NCBI RefSeq assembly: GCF_914767665.1
Contig: NC_059502.1
Coordinates: 186,001-250,000 of the forward strand
DNA from: Harmonia axyridis
Taxonomy: Eukaryota > Arthropoda > Insecta > Coleoptera > Coccinellidae
Direction of reading: 5' to 3'
Length of the DNA: 64,000 bases
Numbering within the stretch: position 1 is the stretch's first letter; every line of letters begins with the position of its first letter. Of the stretch, positions 11,241 to 22,480 are shown piece after piece. The position numbers and the translations under genes are program-made. The notes beneath the pieces were generated by a model. It was not told the DNA's origin. It was given only the letters and a program-made list of their open reading frames with translations, and ran no database searches.

Positions 11241-13789
11241 TTATAATACAGTGTGTCCCGTAAAGACCACGTCAAACCTAGGGAGAATTTAGATTTAGAA
11301 ATCACTATAAAATATACAATTTATTGGTGTAATGTGCAGCAGTAGCTCGGTACATTTTGGTTCCACTACGATGGGCTAAACTTCATGAACAAAATAATCC
11401 ACTACCAAAATTTCCAATAAAAATGTTTCTCATAGCCCCCCTTTGAAAAAGTTGGGAGGATGTTCTTAATGTAAACGTTGAAATCATTCTTCAGCAATAT
11501 TTTACTGGAAAAATTAACCAAAAAGTTGTAATATTGTACCAACCGTAAGGACAAAACTATTGAAAGGGGCAAAAATTCATTATTTTCCAAAAAAAAAAAA
11601 AAATATCTAGAAAACGGTAGGACTTTTATAATGGGAATTTTTGTCATATCAGGTGGATTATCCTTTGATCTACATTCTTCCTCGGTTTGACGAGGTCTGG
11701 ACAACCTATATACACGTTTTTCTTTAAAATCGAAATGAGACTTTTCATTGCAAAACCCTCCATAAGAAAACAGAAATAAAAAAATCAGCTAACTATATCG
11801 ACAAAGTTTTACTGGTATATTATACGTGATTCACAAAACTGGTGATAATATTATGTTCATACAATAATAAAATGCAAAACCCTTGTATCCAAATCGATCA
11901 AAATCTAAAAACAATCCCTCAAGCGGTCAAACTCCATTCCATCGGAAAGCGCGGATTTAACACGACATTAACATCTTGAAAGCGAGCAGACACATAAAAA
12001 CTGATGGAAGAGTGTTAAGCCCGGATTACACCCCGATAGAGTGTACCTGATATAACGGAGTGAATTTTAGTGTTGAACCGACCGAGTGGTAAACACTTGG
12101 ATGGCCATCACGAAGATATCTAGTATTTCCATTTGCATCCGGTAAAACCGTGGCGTTCGTCAGCTAGGAAATACGTCGCTAACGCAGACGTGGAACTTTA
12201 ACGCTTCCGTTTCATCCAATTACGCTAAAAGCACGGCTATCGTGATTTTCACGCATTCAAAACGGGACGGCCGAATTATTATTCGAAATCCTGTCTGTGA
12301 TTCTCGCTCGGATACGGTTTGGGTTTATTCGTTTAGAATGAACTGTTCAGCTGGAAAATACGCTTGGCTAATGTGAACGATGCTTTCATTAAGTTCGTAG
12401 ATAAGCCGTCGGAAAATTTTGCATCTAGTCATCCATAGGATTAATTTTACCATGTTTATTGAAATTTCTATCATGCCACATCAAAAAACACAAAACAATA
12501 TTTTTTGATCAAAAATGTTATTGCAATGAAGTTCCTTTACTCGCGATATGCAGAAATAAAAGCCCAGATACATTCAGGTTCTCTTTCAAAACTATAAAAA
12601 CCAAATTTCAAATCACTATTTAAATAACTATACAAGGTCCAAGACAAAAATCCAATGAATATTTCCACAAAGAGGAAAAATTATTGGAACTCATTTCAAG
12701 CAAAGTAAAATGTTATTTGAAAAACTATTGGTTCAACTTTCAGTAACACAAATAAGGAATTTAAATTTATGTATCAACGCCCAGATATGCTAGATTTGTT
12801 GAGTTCAAAATTAACCATTTTAGGAAGAACACATTAGGAAATAACTATACGATATAATTTTTCAATTGGGGGTTCTATTTTGATACTGAGAAAAACGAGT
12901 GTATTTTACGAGAAATCAATCAAATTTCATTTCATTGTAAAGAAAAAGGTGTGCCTTACCGATGAAAAACTATATCAACCGCTACGCAATCTGTAAAACA
13001 TTTTCATATGAATCAAATTGCAATTGAATTATTTCTTGAGGAGTATTTACTTTCGAAATTGTTATCCAATAGCAACCAGTTAAGTACGGAACCCTAAATT
13101 AAACAGGTCCGAACTTCCCATCGACGGCTGTAACCAGACGATAAAAGGAAATGAGAAAGTAAAACGAAGACCGGGGATATCCAACTGAATAATTTCCCGA
13201 AGTGAAAACCGTCGAAAACTAACTTTTCATTCCCACCCCTCGATTGAGAAAGTACAAAGACCTGGTGTGGTACGATAATTCCGTCCGTTTTTCGGCAGAT
13301 TTCACCCCATCGAATCGAGTCACCCTCTGCCAGTGGTCTGTGTGTTGATTTTCCACTTTAATTTCATTAGAGTGGCCGTGTAGAATCGGGGTGTCATTGG
13401 AATTATTTCTATTCCGGGGTCGGTTATAAATCAGGCAGGAACTCATGCATGAATTCATAAAAGTCTCTCACCTTTTCCAGGTCGAATTCCGAGAGTTATA
13501 CAATGTTGGCACGAATTTAATAAATCAAACGAATTTAATTAACTCCCCGCTAGGGACGTCCCATATTTTGACCGATCAAAACGGGGCTCTCTTGGAATTA
13601 TTATAACAATAACCACAATATATTATGTGCATAAAAACAGGCTACACCATACCCTACAAGGTTATTACGATTCACAAAAAGGGGACAAGGACACAAGTTG
13701 ATATTTTTGAACAATCAGACTCTCACAAAGTTTCTCCTGAAGTATGTTGATGAATTGAGTTGAGTTTTATGAAAAAAGACATATAACAC
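11241..13789. other. Unassigned non-coding DNA
   Basis: A CAGTGTGTCCCG word at about 11252 resembles other CAGGGTG-type ends, but no partner was found. There is a poly(A) run near 11587-11604. GC-richer parts lie at 12000-12330 and 13080-13620. No gene is recognised; frames at 11402-11704 and 13219-13458 have no motif. Confidence 0.4.
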
Positions 13790-14400
13790 ATTGTGATTCT
13801 TAACTAATTTGTTTAGATTTCTTCGAAGCACCGAGGAAAACTCAATGAAATAGGAAAGAATGACAAAGTTAGTTTGGTCTCGGTTTCCAATCACTCGGAA
13901 ATTAAAGAAAATGAGAGGCCAGCACACTTACTAGAAAAGGACCATGAACTTCTTTCATTGGACCACAACCTTTCTGTGGTATAGGTAAATATCATAGGAA
14001 GAGAAAAACCGAAAGAGAAACACTCTGGCAGAATCTTTCTGGGATGGTTTATTCCAAAAACTTTCTTCTAAACTTAAAGATCTAAGAAATATTGGCCAGA
14101 ATAAGCTACACCTCCTCACTGGATCTCTCTACAGAGCAGTGTGGGCTCAAAAAGCACCTCATGAGAATGAGATAGCAGAAAACGACGAGTGCAGACTCTG
14201 TGGGGAGGAGAAAGAACTCTGGATCACCTGGTGACGCAATGCCTCTCCATTGTAATCCAACACAAAATATGCTTTGGACAAGAGACTCGTAGAATTCCTA
14301 CGCCAATTGCACTCTTTGGAGACAACATATACCTATATCCAGTTATGTGGTCTCCAAGGGTGTTATTGGTGCATGAATGAAGATCGCACATGAGCTCCAG
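13790..14400 (+). pseudogene. LINE remnant: RNase H tail and Cys/His motif
   Basis: At 13815-13900 the frame reads KLNEIGKNDKVSLVSVSNHS, the segment of retrotransposon RNase H domains that normally reads LVWVPGHSG. Further on, LHLLTGSLYR (14107-14140) and CRLCGEE (14190-14212) followed, after a one-base shift, by LDHLVTQC give the Cys-Cys-His-Cys motif found after RNase H in I/R1-type non-LTR elements. The 3' UTR and upstream reverse transcriptase are absent. Stops and frameshifts show it is dead. Positions 14015-14090 also match 34075-34150, so 33940-34270 is probably the same family. Confidence 0.78.
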
Positions 14401-15261
14401 ACTTGACTTCAGTGCTTTCTTCTTTTTCGTTAGGGAATACCCTTTTAAGTGAATAGAGTTTACAATTTAAAAATCTTAGGACGATAATGAATGAATATAG
14501 CAAGGAAATTTCGTATTTGCTAGTTTGAATCACTCCTGAAGAATGAATCTAAAGTTTCTTGAAATCTCCAAGCTCAACAATAAATCGATTTCGTCTTACT
14601 TACGGCCACAGATCCTACCAGTTAGTTAAATTGTTAGTGTGGCTTCCTCTCCAATTCTTTCAGCTCTCTATGTCAGTAACTATTAGCCAAGTCCGGTGAA
14701 AATGCGAAAGGAAGGGGAAGTTCATTAGGTAGCGAGTCATTTTGTTCATCGGGAGATGAGAGCGAAAAGAAGCGTTGGAAAGTTTGTGAAAACTAGAAGG
14801 CTTGCGGGCACGGCCCACACGATTCTAGGGCGAGGGAGAGAGACGAGGCCAGAAATAAATTATCAACTGGATGAACGTCAGTTTCGATGGAGTTCTCCTA
14901 ACAAAAACTCAAGTAAATCATCACTTCGACAACTAAGATGAAAGTTTCGACGAGGCCATTTGCGAAATACGCCAAAGAGTGGGACGGAAAGGGTCGATGG
15001 AAAATTAATTTCTGAAGTTGAATTTTTCAGATATGATGAAAAGTTACGCCGGTCTTAATGAGGCGGGATGAATCTAGACCTCTTCCGATCTGAATTTCGG
15101 ATGAACAAATATCGGATCCTTTCACTCCATCTATCGTGTCTATACTGAAGTTTGGGGAAGAAGGTACTCGAAGTAGGTATTGAGATTTTTCCATTCGAGA
15201 GATTTACATACAATTAGTTGGAAGACACGGAGACAAACAGAAGCACATCACATCTTATCAA
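14401..15261. other. Unassigned non-coding DNA
   Basis: Moderate GC at 14690-15120. A 61-codon basic frame at 14756-14941 has no known motif. No feature is called. Confidence 0.35.
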
Positions 15262-15478
15262 CAAGTCTTCTTCTTCTTCAGACCACTTTCATCCAGTGTC
15301 GGACATAGGCCTCTTCCAGTTTTTTCCATGCTTCTCTGTTTTTTGCTGTTCACATCCATTGCTTGCCGGCTACAGCGACTTTGTCGTCTATTCATCTTTT
15401 TCTCGGTCTTCCTATGCTTCTTTTTGTCCTTCTCCAGAACGTCACTTTGTGTGACCATCTCTTCACACTCTGCCTTGT
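15262..15478 (-). pseudogene. LINE 3' end (C-terminal tail of ORF2)
   Basis: On the minus strand the frame reads WSHKVTFWRRTKRSIGRPRK, then a stop replacing the expected Trp, IDDKVAVAGKQWM, a stop replacing Arg, and NREAWKKLEEAYVRHWMKVV before its own stop. The G-R-P-x-x-R-W and R-x-x-W-x-x-L-E-E-A-Y series is the usual C-terminus of many insect non-LTR elements. It is followed by a (GAA)n-type tail at 15268-15280, as expected at a LINE 3' end. Only about 65 codons remain, so this is a 5'-truncated insertion. Confidence 0.8.
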
Positions 15479-15612
15479 AACATGTGCTTGATATAATTCA
15501 AAAAGCAATATACTTATACAGTACTTGATAGAATTCATGAAGCAGTATACCAAATAAAAAATGTCTCAAATTGTCGGTTTGCATTCAAGCTGCAGGTGGA
15601 TTTTTCGTAAGT

Positions 15613-15819
15613 AATTGCACAAGTGCATCAAAATTACCGATAATTTTGCATGACAGCATGTTGTCATGAAAACTGCATGAGTTCATTTTCATTTTTGAGA
15701 GCCCGACACCGAAGGTGGAGGGCTCTTTCTCCAATAATGAAAATGACCGAATACAGTTTTTCAAAGAAAACACGCTGGAATGCGAAATTATCCGGTCATT
15801 TTGATGCACGAGTGTAATT
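15613..15819. repeat. 207-bp imperfect hairpin (foldback/MITE)
   Basis: The sequence folds on a GAA loop at 15711-15713. The inner stem is AGAGCCC/GGGCTCT with CACC/GGTG. The arms continue outwards for about 100 bases: TGCATCAAAATTACCG on the left against the complement of TGCATCAAAATGACCG on the right, and CATTTTCAT against its complement. It is non-coding. I cannot define target duplications. Confidence 0.75.
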
Positions 15820-16316
15820 CGGGGGAATATTTCCCGAATAAACTGTTACATTACTTGTCAATGGAATTGCCATAGATTCGAACTGTGTAAGAAGCATAGA
15901 AACAAGGCATCTATGAACAGAACAATTATCGCAGTGCTGTTTCGCTTCCTACAATGCAATTATCGCTGTAATTTTCGATAATTGTTCTCCACATACATAG
16001 AATTTTTGACAGGAGGGAAATATTGGCACAAATGTTTGAGTAAAGTATCAATTTTTCTAATTTCTAAATGAAAAAGAATCAGATCTATACTCGGAGAAAA
16101 AAGAAGTTCAAAATGAGTACATCTTTCAAAGTTTGTCTTAGAGCCCTGTATAATAAGTAATAAGTATCTCCCACAATTAATTGATATTTCTGCAAAAGTC
16201 ATAGAAAATTCTTTCTCGCTCGTAAAATCGATGCTGGAACAGCATTTTCTGTAAGACCGCCTTACAGAGTAACGGATGTGCCCAGAACCGAATCGTAAGT
16301 ATCCAAGCAAACTCAC
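15820..16316. other. Non-coding DNA next to the candidate exon
   Basis: Contains the GTGAGT donor at its right edge and otherwise AT-rich DNA. The minus-strand frames that continue past 16317 are intron read-through. Confidence 0.4.
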
Positions 16317-16608
16317 CGCGACGGAAATTAATGATCATTTCAACGGCATCTTCCCAGTCCATATTTTCGAGATTACACCGAGAAACTGCAGTTTGAATTT
16401 GTTTCGGATGAGAAGCAAGTCCGGAAACGTACCGGAAAGTTTGTGTTCCTTCAGAGGTCTCGCCGTCCTTGTATAAATACGGAGGAAGATTCGGATCTGG
16501 ACTTTCAGTCGAGTATTTGAAATTATTTGTTTCCCATGCAGTGGCCTGCTGATTACAAGGGTGCTTTATAGTTCGTAAAACTCCGAGAGCGCCTCTGTGA
16601 ACTTTCAA
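16317..16608 (-). CDS. Candidate exon of a mitochondrion-targeted protein
   Basis: Stop-free on the minus strand from 16687 to well past 16317. The boundary given uses a TTG codon at 16608; no in-frame ATG precedes it, so the true start lies in an upstream exon or a possible acceptor (TTCACAG, near 16591) trims it. The residues look like a mitochondrial presequence (KVHRGALGVLRTIKHP, rich in Arg, Lys and hydrophobics) followed by KYSTESPDPNLPPYLYKDGE and then a probable helical domain (NLENMDWEDAVEMIINFRR). The frame runs straight into CGTCGCG|GTGAGT, an excellent splice donor, leaving phase 1. The only open exon-like segment downstream with a matching acceptor phase is 71-1. Composition is clearly coding-like. 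I do not recognise the family. It could also be part of a retrocopy. Confidence 0.55.
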
Positions 16609-16687
16609 GATCCGGCAGTAAAATTTTAAGTAGAAAAGTTTGCGGTAAGAAGCGAGTTCAATAAATCTGAGGTCGTTAAAGTCCCCT

Positions 16688-18554
16688 CATTGAATACAAA
16701 TCAGTTTGTGTATGGGTATAAATTAGCAATATTTTGGTTCGTTTGAATGGAACGAACGAAGATTTTACAGCAACAGGAATTTCACAAAGTATTTTCAACT
16801 TCTACCTTATAATTGAATTCCACCATACCTAACCAGAACTGAGTGGTATTAAGAAGTTGGGATATCGTTATTATTATTTAGGGTTTCATTTTGATTTTGA
16901 CATCACTGAAAGTGAATTCTGAAAACATTAATCGTTAAAAAAATTTTCTCCCACTGAAAAAGATTCATTTGCAACGAATATTCTGGAGATGAATATTTTA
17001 AAAAAAATTTTTACATGAAAAAGTTGGAAGGGAATTAAAAATTTGCAAAGTTTTCTTCAATATGTATCAAATTATGGATTCAACGTACTAACAGCTGATG
17101 GACATTTATTTTTGGAATAGGTCTATACGTATAATAAATTTCTGAATATAAATTAAATAAATTCACAAATAATGAACCTTCCACCAGTAGGCTCCAACAA
17201 ATTCTTACCCTTAAGCAAAAAAGCCCTTCGGTTTCTATCGAGATGTATTCAAATCAACGTAAAAATTTGCATATCGCCAAAAAAGTTGTTTATTTATTAC
17301 AGCTGTAATCACAATAGAGGGGGAGAATCAAAAAGCCATAAATTTCCATCTTCACCGTTTGCATATGTAAGATAAAGCTATCAAATGTTGAAGCTGTTAC
17401 TCGTCTAAAGAGAAAAAACTTGGTCAAATTTATATTCAGGGGAACCTGTTTCCATGGGGACCCGTATATTTTCCCGATAACAGCACTAGTTATGCTGATA
17501 ACATTGTTTATCCGAATTTGATATTGCACGTAGAAGCTCAAAGGGAAAATTCGGAAGAATCATGTTACCCATTAGTTGCAGTTGTACGGAAATGTTTTAC
17601 AAAGATGCATCAGCAGAATGGAAATTATATTTGCTTTTTCTCGTTTACCTTCATTCTTATATTAAGTTTTGAAAACGAATATGAGAGTAACTGAATATTA
17701 TTCCTGGAAAGTGAATTTCTCAACTGGCAGATCAAAATACAACCCTCATCTCATTATTATGCCATGTTCTTGTGATTTTAAGTTAGGTTTTGTTGTGTCT
17801 CAAACAAAGAAAAGGGATATTATTTGATTATTATCAAATCCACTAACTCCATTCAGACCATGGAATAATAAATCAAAGCAGCCAGTAGGTCAATGTTTTC
17901 AGTCGGTACTCGGTAGTTCATAATACACCTCGATCAAAAAATCAACCTGTGAAAAGCCTATCGATCAATTCGAACTTTGCGTCGAACGGCACTGCCTCCA
18001 GTAAGTAGCTCGCCTAGATCTGTGCTTCCGAAATTTCGAATTCATCGTCGAATGGTCATCAATCATTTTTACAAGCGGAAATATCGATTGCCGATAGTCA
18101 GAGAGACTGAGTCTCTCTTATCTGGAACGAAATATTTCACGGAATTTACCGGAATACACAATAATCCATCAATGTGTCAAAAATTGCGGGTTCCGTTTTG
18201 TATTTCGTGGTGGAATTAGCGTGAGAGAATTGAATGAAGGTGGTTCGAGCTCGGCAACTTTGTCGACTCGATCGAATTTAATATTCAGTGGGTATAACGA
18301 TCGTTTTTTTTTCACTTAACTGGATTTTATTCACAACAATTTTTTCTGGAGGTTTTGTTAGAAATAAAATGGCAATCGTTATGCTTAGAAGCTTTGGAAA
18401 TATACGGGGTATTTCGAAATTGAAAGTTCAATTGGATGTTACAAAGTCTCATGACTATGTGTCCATAAAAGTTTTGTTTTCGATACAGAGAGAGTTGAAG
18501 TTGAAATTTTTTTAGTGCTCTACTGATGTGTGAAAAAGAATTCCTATTAGTTTC
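16688..18554. other. Unassigned non-coding DNA
   Basis: Includes a more GC-rich part at 17860-18260. No gene or element ends are recognised. A plus-strand TCAGTC word at 17899 followed by GTAAGT at 18001 could be a start site and first donor, but nothing else supports it. Confidence 0.35.
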
Positions 18555-18906
18555 CAGTGGCGTACCCAGACATAAGCCTTGAGGGGGGGATAAAGAAAAA
18601 AAAATTGATTATGTTTTTCCGATGTCCCGGAATTTACAGACACTTCTTGAGATTGATTCTCAATTAGAGTAGTTCGGAGCTTTTACTTCAGAATATTATA
18701 AATTTTTTTACCAGATTGCTTACTTATATGATAAATTTGGCATTTAAGTGAATAATGATTATGCCAACGACAGTCAGATCAAATCAAGCACTTTGAAATA
18801 ACCGCTGGTTGATGAATTCGTTGATTAAATTTTTACACAATTAAATTATTGAGCGTTCCTCCTGGAGGGAAATATCCTCCTTATCCCCCCTTTGGTTACG
18901 CCACTG
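18555..18906. mobile_element. 352-bp hAT-like MITE with 8-bp target duplication
   Basis: The left end is CAGTGGCGTACCCAG and the right end reads GGTTACGCCACTG, its inverted copy with small differences; inward of these, runs of G (18586-18592) face runs of C (18883-18888). The flanks are TTAGTTTC (18547-18554) and TTAGTTAC (18907-18914), an 8-bp duplication with one mismatch. The CAGTGGCG termini and 8-bp duplication are typical of hAT elements. The interior is AT-rich and non-coding, so it depended on another transposase. Confidence 0.85.
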
Positions 18907-18914
18907 TTAGTTAC

Positions 18915-20170
18915 ATTTTAGGACTTTCTTTGGAAATGGATTTTCTTCTTCAAATTCTATCAGTGAAACAAAAAAAAATGAGAATTGAAAAATGGAATAT
19001 ATTTTCAGAAGAAATATCAGCCAGTAGATTTTCATAAGTAATTGAAATGTCATCTGATGTAAACCTCAAACTGTAATATCTTTGATAAATTTTCTATTGA
19101 AATCATTCAGGTAATTTTCGGTTTGTACCTCTAGTTTAGGAACACTCTGTATTACAGATGATGAAAATTTAAATCTATTCTACAAATTTTGTACAATTCT
19201 GCAGGATGACCTACCCTAAATTAGGGGATAGAATTCTTCGATCAAAAATTACGTCAAAGAGTCAAATGTAAAATTTTCTCAATTCTCTCGATTCAATATC
19301 TTCCCAAATTTTCCAAATAGTCCTCAAATTCAGAGCTGTTCATGTTAATTTCAAGGAATTATTTTTGCTCTAATTTCACTGAACTGTCATATGGTTTTAT
19401 CGACTCATCACAAACCTTAATAAAGTTCAAAATAAACAACGTCAGCATAAATCTCGTAAAGCTTTCAATTCGACGTGCAGAAAATGCATATTTTTCACGA
19501 ACGATCGAGAGGGTAAAATTTCTTTCGGCGGATGCGAAACGCCCCTCGAAACCGACCAGAGCGCCACACTATCGGAAAACGATTTCCACACGTTCATTTT
19601 CAGCGGCCGGAAATTCCGGGGGAACGATCTCTGCCGGCATGGCAGTGAGATCGGTGCATTTTTTAGCGCTTATGAAAATGCTGGAATATCCAGAGGGCCG
19701 CGGTCCGTACTTAATTGCCGACTATTCAATGAAAATACAATAATTTCATTCGGGCTCCATTCGGACAAACTGGACCGGAGTTTCCACCAATCGAATAACG
19801 TAAAATGTATCGCGCAGTCCGGATAATGAACGACTAGTCATGCAGTTTCCGGTGTCCTCGATTTTTCCGGAAATAATGGATTCCATCGAATTTTCGGCTA
19901 CGCGTTGACTGCGAACGAATTATTCATGAGATCAAAATGGATTTTCAGTTTTTAATAAACGTCACTAGTTGTTCTCATGATAGGTGGTGAAGGAAATTGT
20001 TCAATCAATAATCGTCGATGAAAAAATATCTGTATAAATGAAGAAATACACTTCACATGATAGTTTCCGAAAGATAATCTGGTATATTTCATCGTAAAAT
20101 AAACAGGGTGTTCCATTTTCATTTCACAAAACTTTACGAGCCTGTTCTACGCATCAAATCAGTAAAAATG
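18915..20170. other. Unassigned DNA with GC-rich island
   Basis: Positions 19440-19900 are markedly more GC-rich than their neighbours. A 133-codon plus-strand frame (19342-19743) crosses the island but its residues suggest nothing known. The motif ACAGGGTGTTCC at about 20103 matches other element ends here but has no partner. Confidence 0.35.
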
Positions 20171-20172
20171 TA

Positions 20173-21056
20173 CAGGGTGGGCAAATAAGCGGGGTAAGCG
20201 GCTATATCTCAGGATCCACTCCTCGTAGAGACTTGCAGTAAAAACTTTTACCACTAAAGTGTACAAGAGAACACACTGGAAATTGTTTTGAAGTGTATAC
20301 CTCTACCGCTAGGGGGCGTAATAGCTACCGTCGAGTAGATAAATGAATTTTACTCAAAAATGTTCCATATGAAGTTGAAGAAAAAATATCATCACTTTAA
20401 TCCTTGTAAAATTCTCTATCTTTTTGAATTGTCACTTTCGATTTTGCGACATCAAATAAGGGTAGGTGGAAGGGAGAAATCTGACTGATTGAAACGCCTG
20501 TAACTTCAGTTTGGATCAACATTTTTGAGCAAATTAGATCTCGTCTGAAAGATCATATCTTGTTGATTGAGGACAAAATATAGTCATGATAAATTTGTTT
20601 TTGCTGCTTTCGGTAGGGGGCGCTAAGTCAAAAATTCATTGTTTTGTTCATTTTACTCCGAAATTTCAAATAGAATGATAGGATTTTCTTAACAGAAACA
20701 GAAATTCCATCAAATTTGCATGAAAAAACCTAAAGGTCGCAAAGCGATAATTACAGGCGTTCTGAAGTTATGGCCGAAATAAGATATTCTTCAACTGATG
20801 CACTGCGGAAAACCAAATTGTGTCTTTAAGTTCTAAGAGAAACATAAATCCCAAAAAATTTGTATGAAGGAACCAAAAGGTCACAAAGCGATAGCTTCAA
20901 GTGTTCTGGAGTTATGGACGAAAAAAAAATTCTTCCACTGATGCACTGAAAAACTAAATTGTGTCTTCTTTCGGCCATAACTCCAGAACGCCTGAAGTCT
21001 CTACGATGAGTGGATTCTGAGATAAAGCCGCTTACCTCGCTCATTTGCCCACCCTG
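20173..21056. mobile_element. 884-bp TIR element ending TA|CAGGGTG, non-coding
   Basis: About 61-bp terminal inverted repeats (20173-20233 and 20996-21056) share CAGGGTGGGCAAAT, GTAAGCGGCT, TATCTCAG and CGTAGAGACTT with about six mismatches. TA dinucleotides flank both ends (20171-20172, 21057-21058). The interior has no transposase. It contains a direct duplication of roughly 110 bp (about 20716-20826 and 20859-20970), each copy with CAAAGCGATA, TTATGG and CTGATGCACTG. Confidence 0.85.
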
Positions 21057-21099
21057 TACAAAGATTCAACTTTGCCTTCATTTGACGTGTCTCTTCCAG

Positions 21100-21232
21100 G
21101 AAAAAAATCACCCTGTGAATTTGCATTCAAAATCAGCATACCACATGATGAGAACTTCAAATTGGAATATCTATACCAAATTCAAGTTGAATATCTTGTT
21201 GAGGCAAGGGGCTATGAGAGAAAAAACAATCA
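21100..21232. repeat. Dispersed repeat shared with 4088-4215
   Basis: Matches 4088-4215 in reverse orientation. Shared blocks include a CATATGATGAG-like word, ACTTCAAATTG, TTGAATATCTT and GGCTATGAGA. It starts with ATCACCCTGTG, another CAGGGTG-type end. It appears to be a partial copy of a non-coding element. Confidence 0.6.
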
Positions 21233-21859
21233 ATCAAAGGCTCATGACTTCAGGGCGATGAAGACCGAAACAATTGGAGATTCAGTTAGTCAGTAACCTT
21301 TAAACTACATCGTTGTCGAAACGATCACATCCTTTTGTGATCGTAGATGGGATGCGAAATCATCAAAGCCCCATAGATTTCGGAGTCTGTCCCCATCGCA
21401 GAGAATAAACCTTCGCCGCAAACAAGATTAAACGTCAATGACACCATAGGAACCTTTCGTCGTTTATCGGGATCTCATACCTGAAAAGGGTTGGACGGCC
21501 ATTTCCAGGCACAAAGAGAATCTTCGCCATTAATTACGTCCTAATTTAAATTTTCGCAACTTTCCACGGCCCGGCTCGGCGCAGGATTGGTATTGAGAAA
21601 GTTCTCGATTAATGCCTGTCGGCTCTGAGTTTGTACGTTGAAGAGATAGGGACCGACGCTGATTATTTTCCATCGGTTTTTATGATGTTCTATCTACTCG
21701 TTATAGAATTTTATCGCGAAACTTGCTGACACGAAGATCGCAGCATCAACAAGGGCCCTACACTCTTATTCGTTGGCTAGGAATGCAATTAGTTTAAAGT
21801 TATAAGTTTTTCTGAATACCTACTAGCACTTTCAAGCTTTAGAGTGTCTTAAATAGAAC
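21233..21859. other. Unassigned non-coding DNA
   Basis: Moderately GC-rich, without any frame or repeat that I recognise. Confidence 0.4.
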
Positions 21860-22480
21860 CTCAAAGGAGAGTATATTCATATCACTAAGGATAGCCAGGC
21901 CACGCTGAGGTTCTTGTAATCACATAGCCAGGAGTTTCTGTTGACATGAGAGTGCCGAAATACCATAAAATAACTGGTCAGAGGAAAATATTATGAATAC
22001 CAAGAAGGAAATGGAAGAGTTGATGAAAATAGCATCAAGATTAACATCTATTGGTCCTGAGCCAATTTGTGGGCTTGAAAAAGACCAACATAAAGTATTG
22101 GTCCAACAATGGGAGTTGGACAATAAAATTACCTTCTCTAGTAACACTTCTGGTCTTGCCCAGGCAAATAAATTTGTGGTACTTTCTTCGATAGCTCTTG
22201 AAGCTGCCACGAGCTGAGCTTCGGGTAATAATTGGGCTGCTGACAGGCCTCTGTCGGTGCAAATATCTTTTGTACCGCATGGGTAAGTCAGCAGATGAGA
22301 TTTGCAAGCTGTGTGGAACGTAGTTAGAAACAGCTGAATACATGGTGTGCAAATATTTGGTGTTGAATGCCCTGAGAATCACTCATATAGAAAAATCCTG
22401 GCTTCTCAGGTAGCAGGCAAAGCTTCTGATGAAGTTGTCGGTTTCTTTAACAGTTTCGACATCCTCCTAGGGTTTATATG
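21860..22480 (+). pseudogene. LINE remnant: RNase H to C-terminal tail
   Basis: Best preserved LINE fossil in the window. In order and with frameshifts: IHITKDSQATLRFL (21872-21914), the RNase H segment whose Asp normally lies in TDSQA or SDSQA; ECRNTIK; then a deletion that removes the VPGHSG block; RLTSIGPEPICGL (22037-22078); GLAQANKFV; ELRVIIGLLTGLCRCKYLLY (22217-22276), CKLCGT (22299-22316), TAEYMVC for the Cys/His motif; and at the end DEVVGFFNSFDILLGFI (22426-22478). This order fits the end of the single large ORF2 of I/R1-like elements. The opposite-strand frame at 22041-22382 is a shadow. Confidence 0.85.

Larger units (their letters stand above)
72..16316 (-). other. Inferred 16.2 kb intron between candidate exons
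   Basis: If the segments at 16608-16317 and 71-1 belong to one transcript, this interval is the intron: donor GTGAGT at 16316-16311 and acceptor TTTTCAGATTACAG ending at 72. It holds mariner remnants, MITEs, LINE pieces, a perfect palindrome and a microsatellite. Further exons inside it cannot be excluded, although I found no convincing one. Confidence 0.35.

Noticed and set aside
15960..16316. Continuation of the minus-strand frame beyond 16317
   Set aside because: Lies after the GTGAGT donor; its residues change character and it is best read as intron.
17899..18006. Possible promoter and first exon: TCAGTC followed by GTAAGT
   Set aside because: Both words are short and expected by chance in this length. 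No open frame or other core-promoter element supports them.
19342..19743. 133-codon plus-strand open frame over a GC-rich island
   Set aside because: Length is explained by lower stop density in GC-rich DNA. No domain, no donor or acceptor at suitable positions.
20173..21056. CRISPR-like or bacterial repeat array
   Set aside because: The two internal copies are a simple tandem duplication inside a TIR element, and the whole window has eukaryotic character.
22041..22382. 113-codon minus-strand frame
   Set aside because: It is the antisense shadow of the LINE remnant, which reads clearly on the plus strand.
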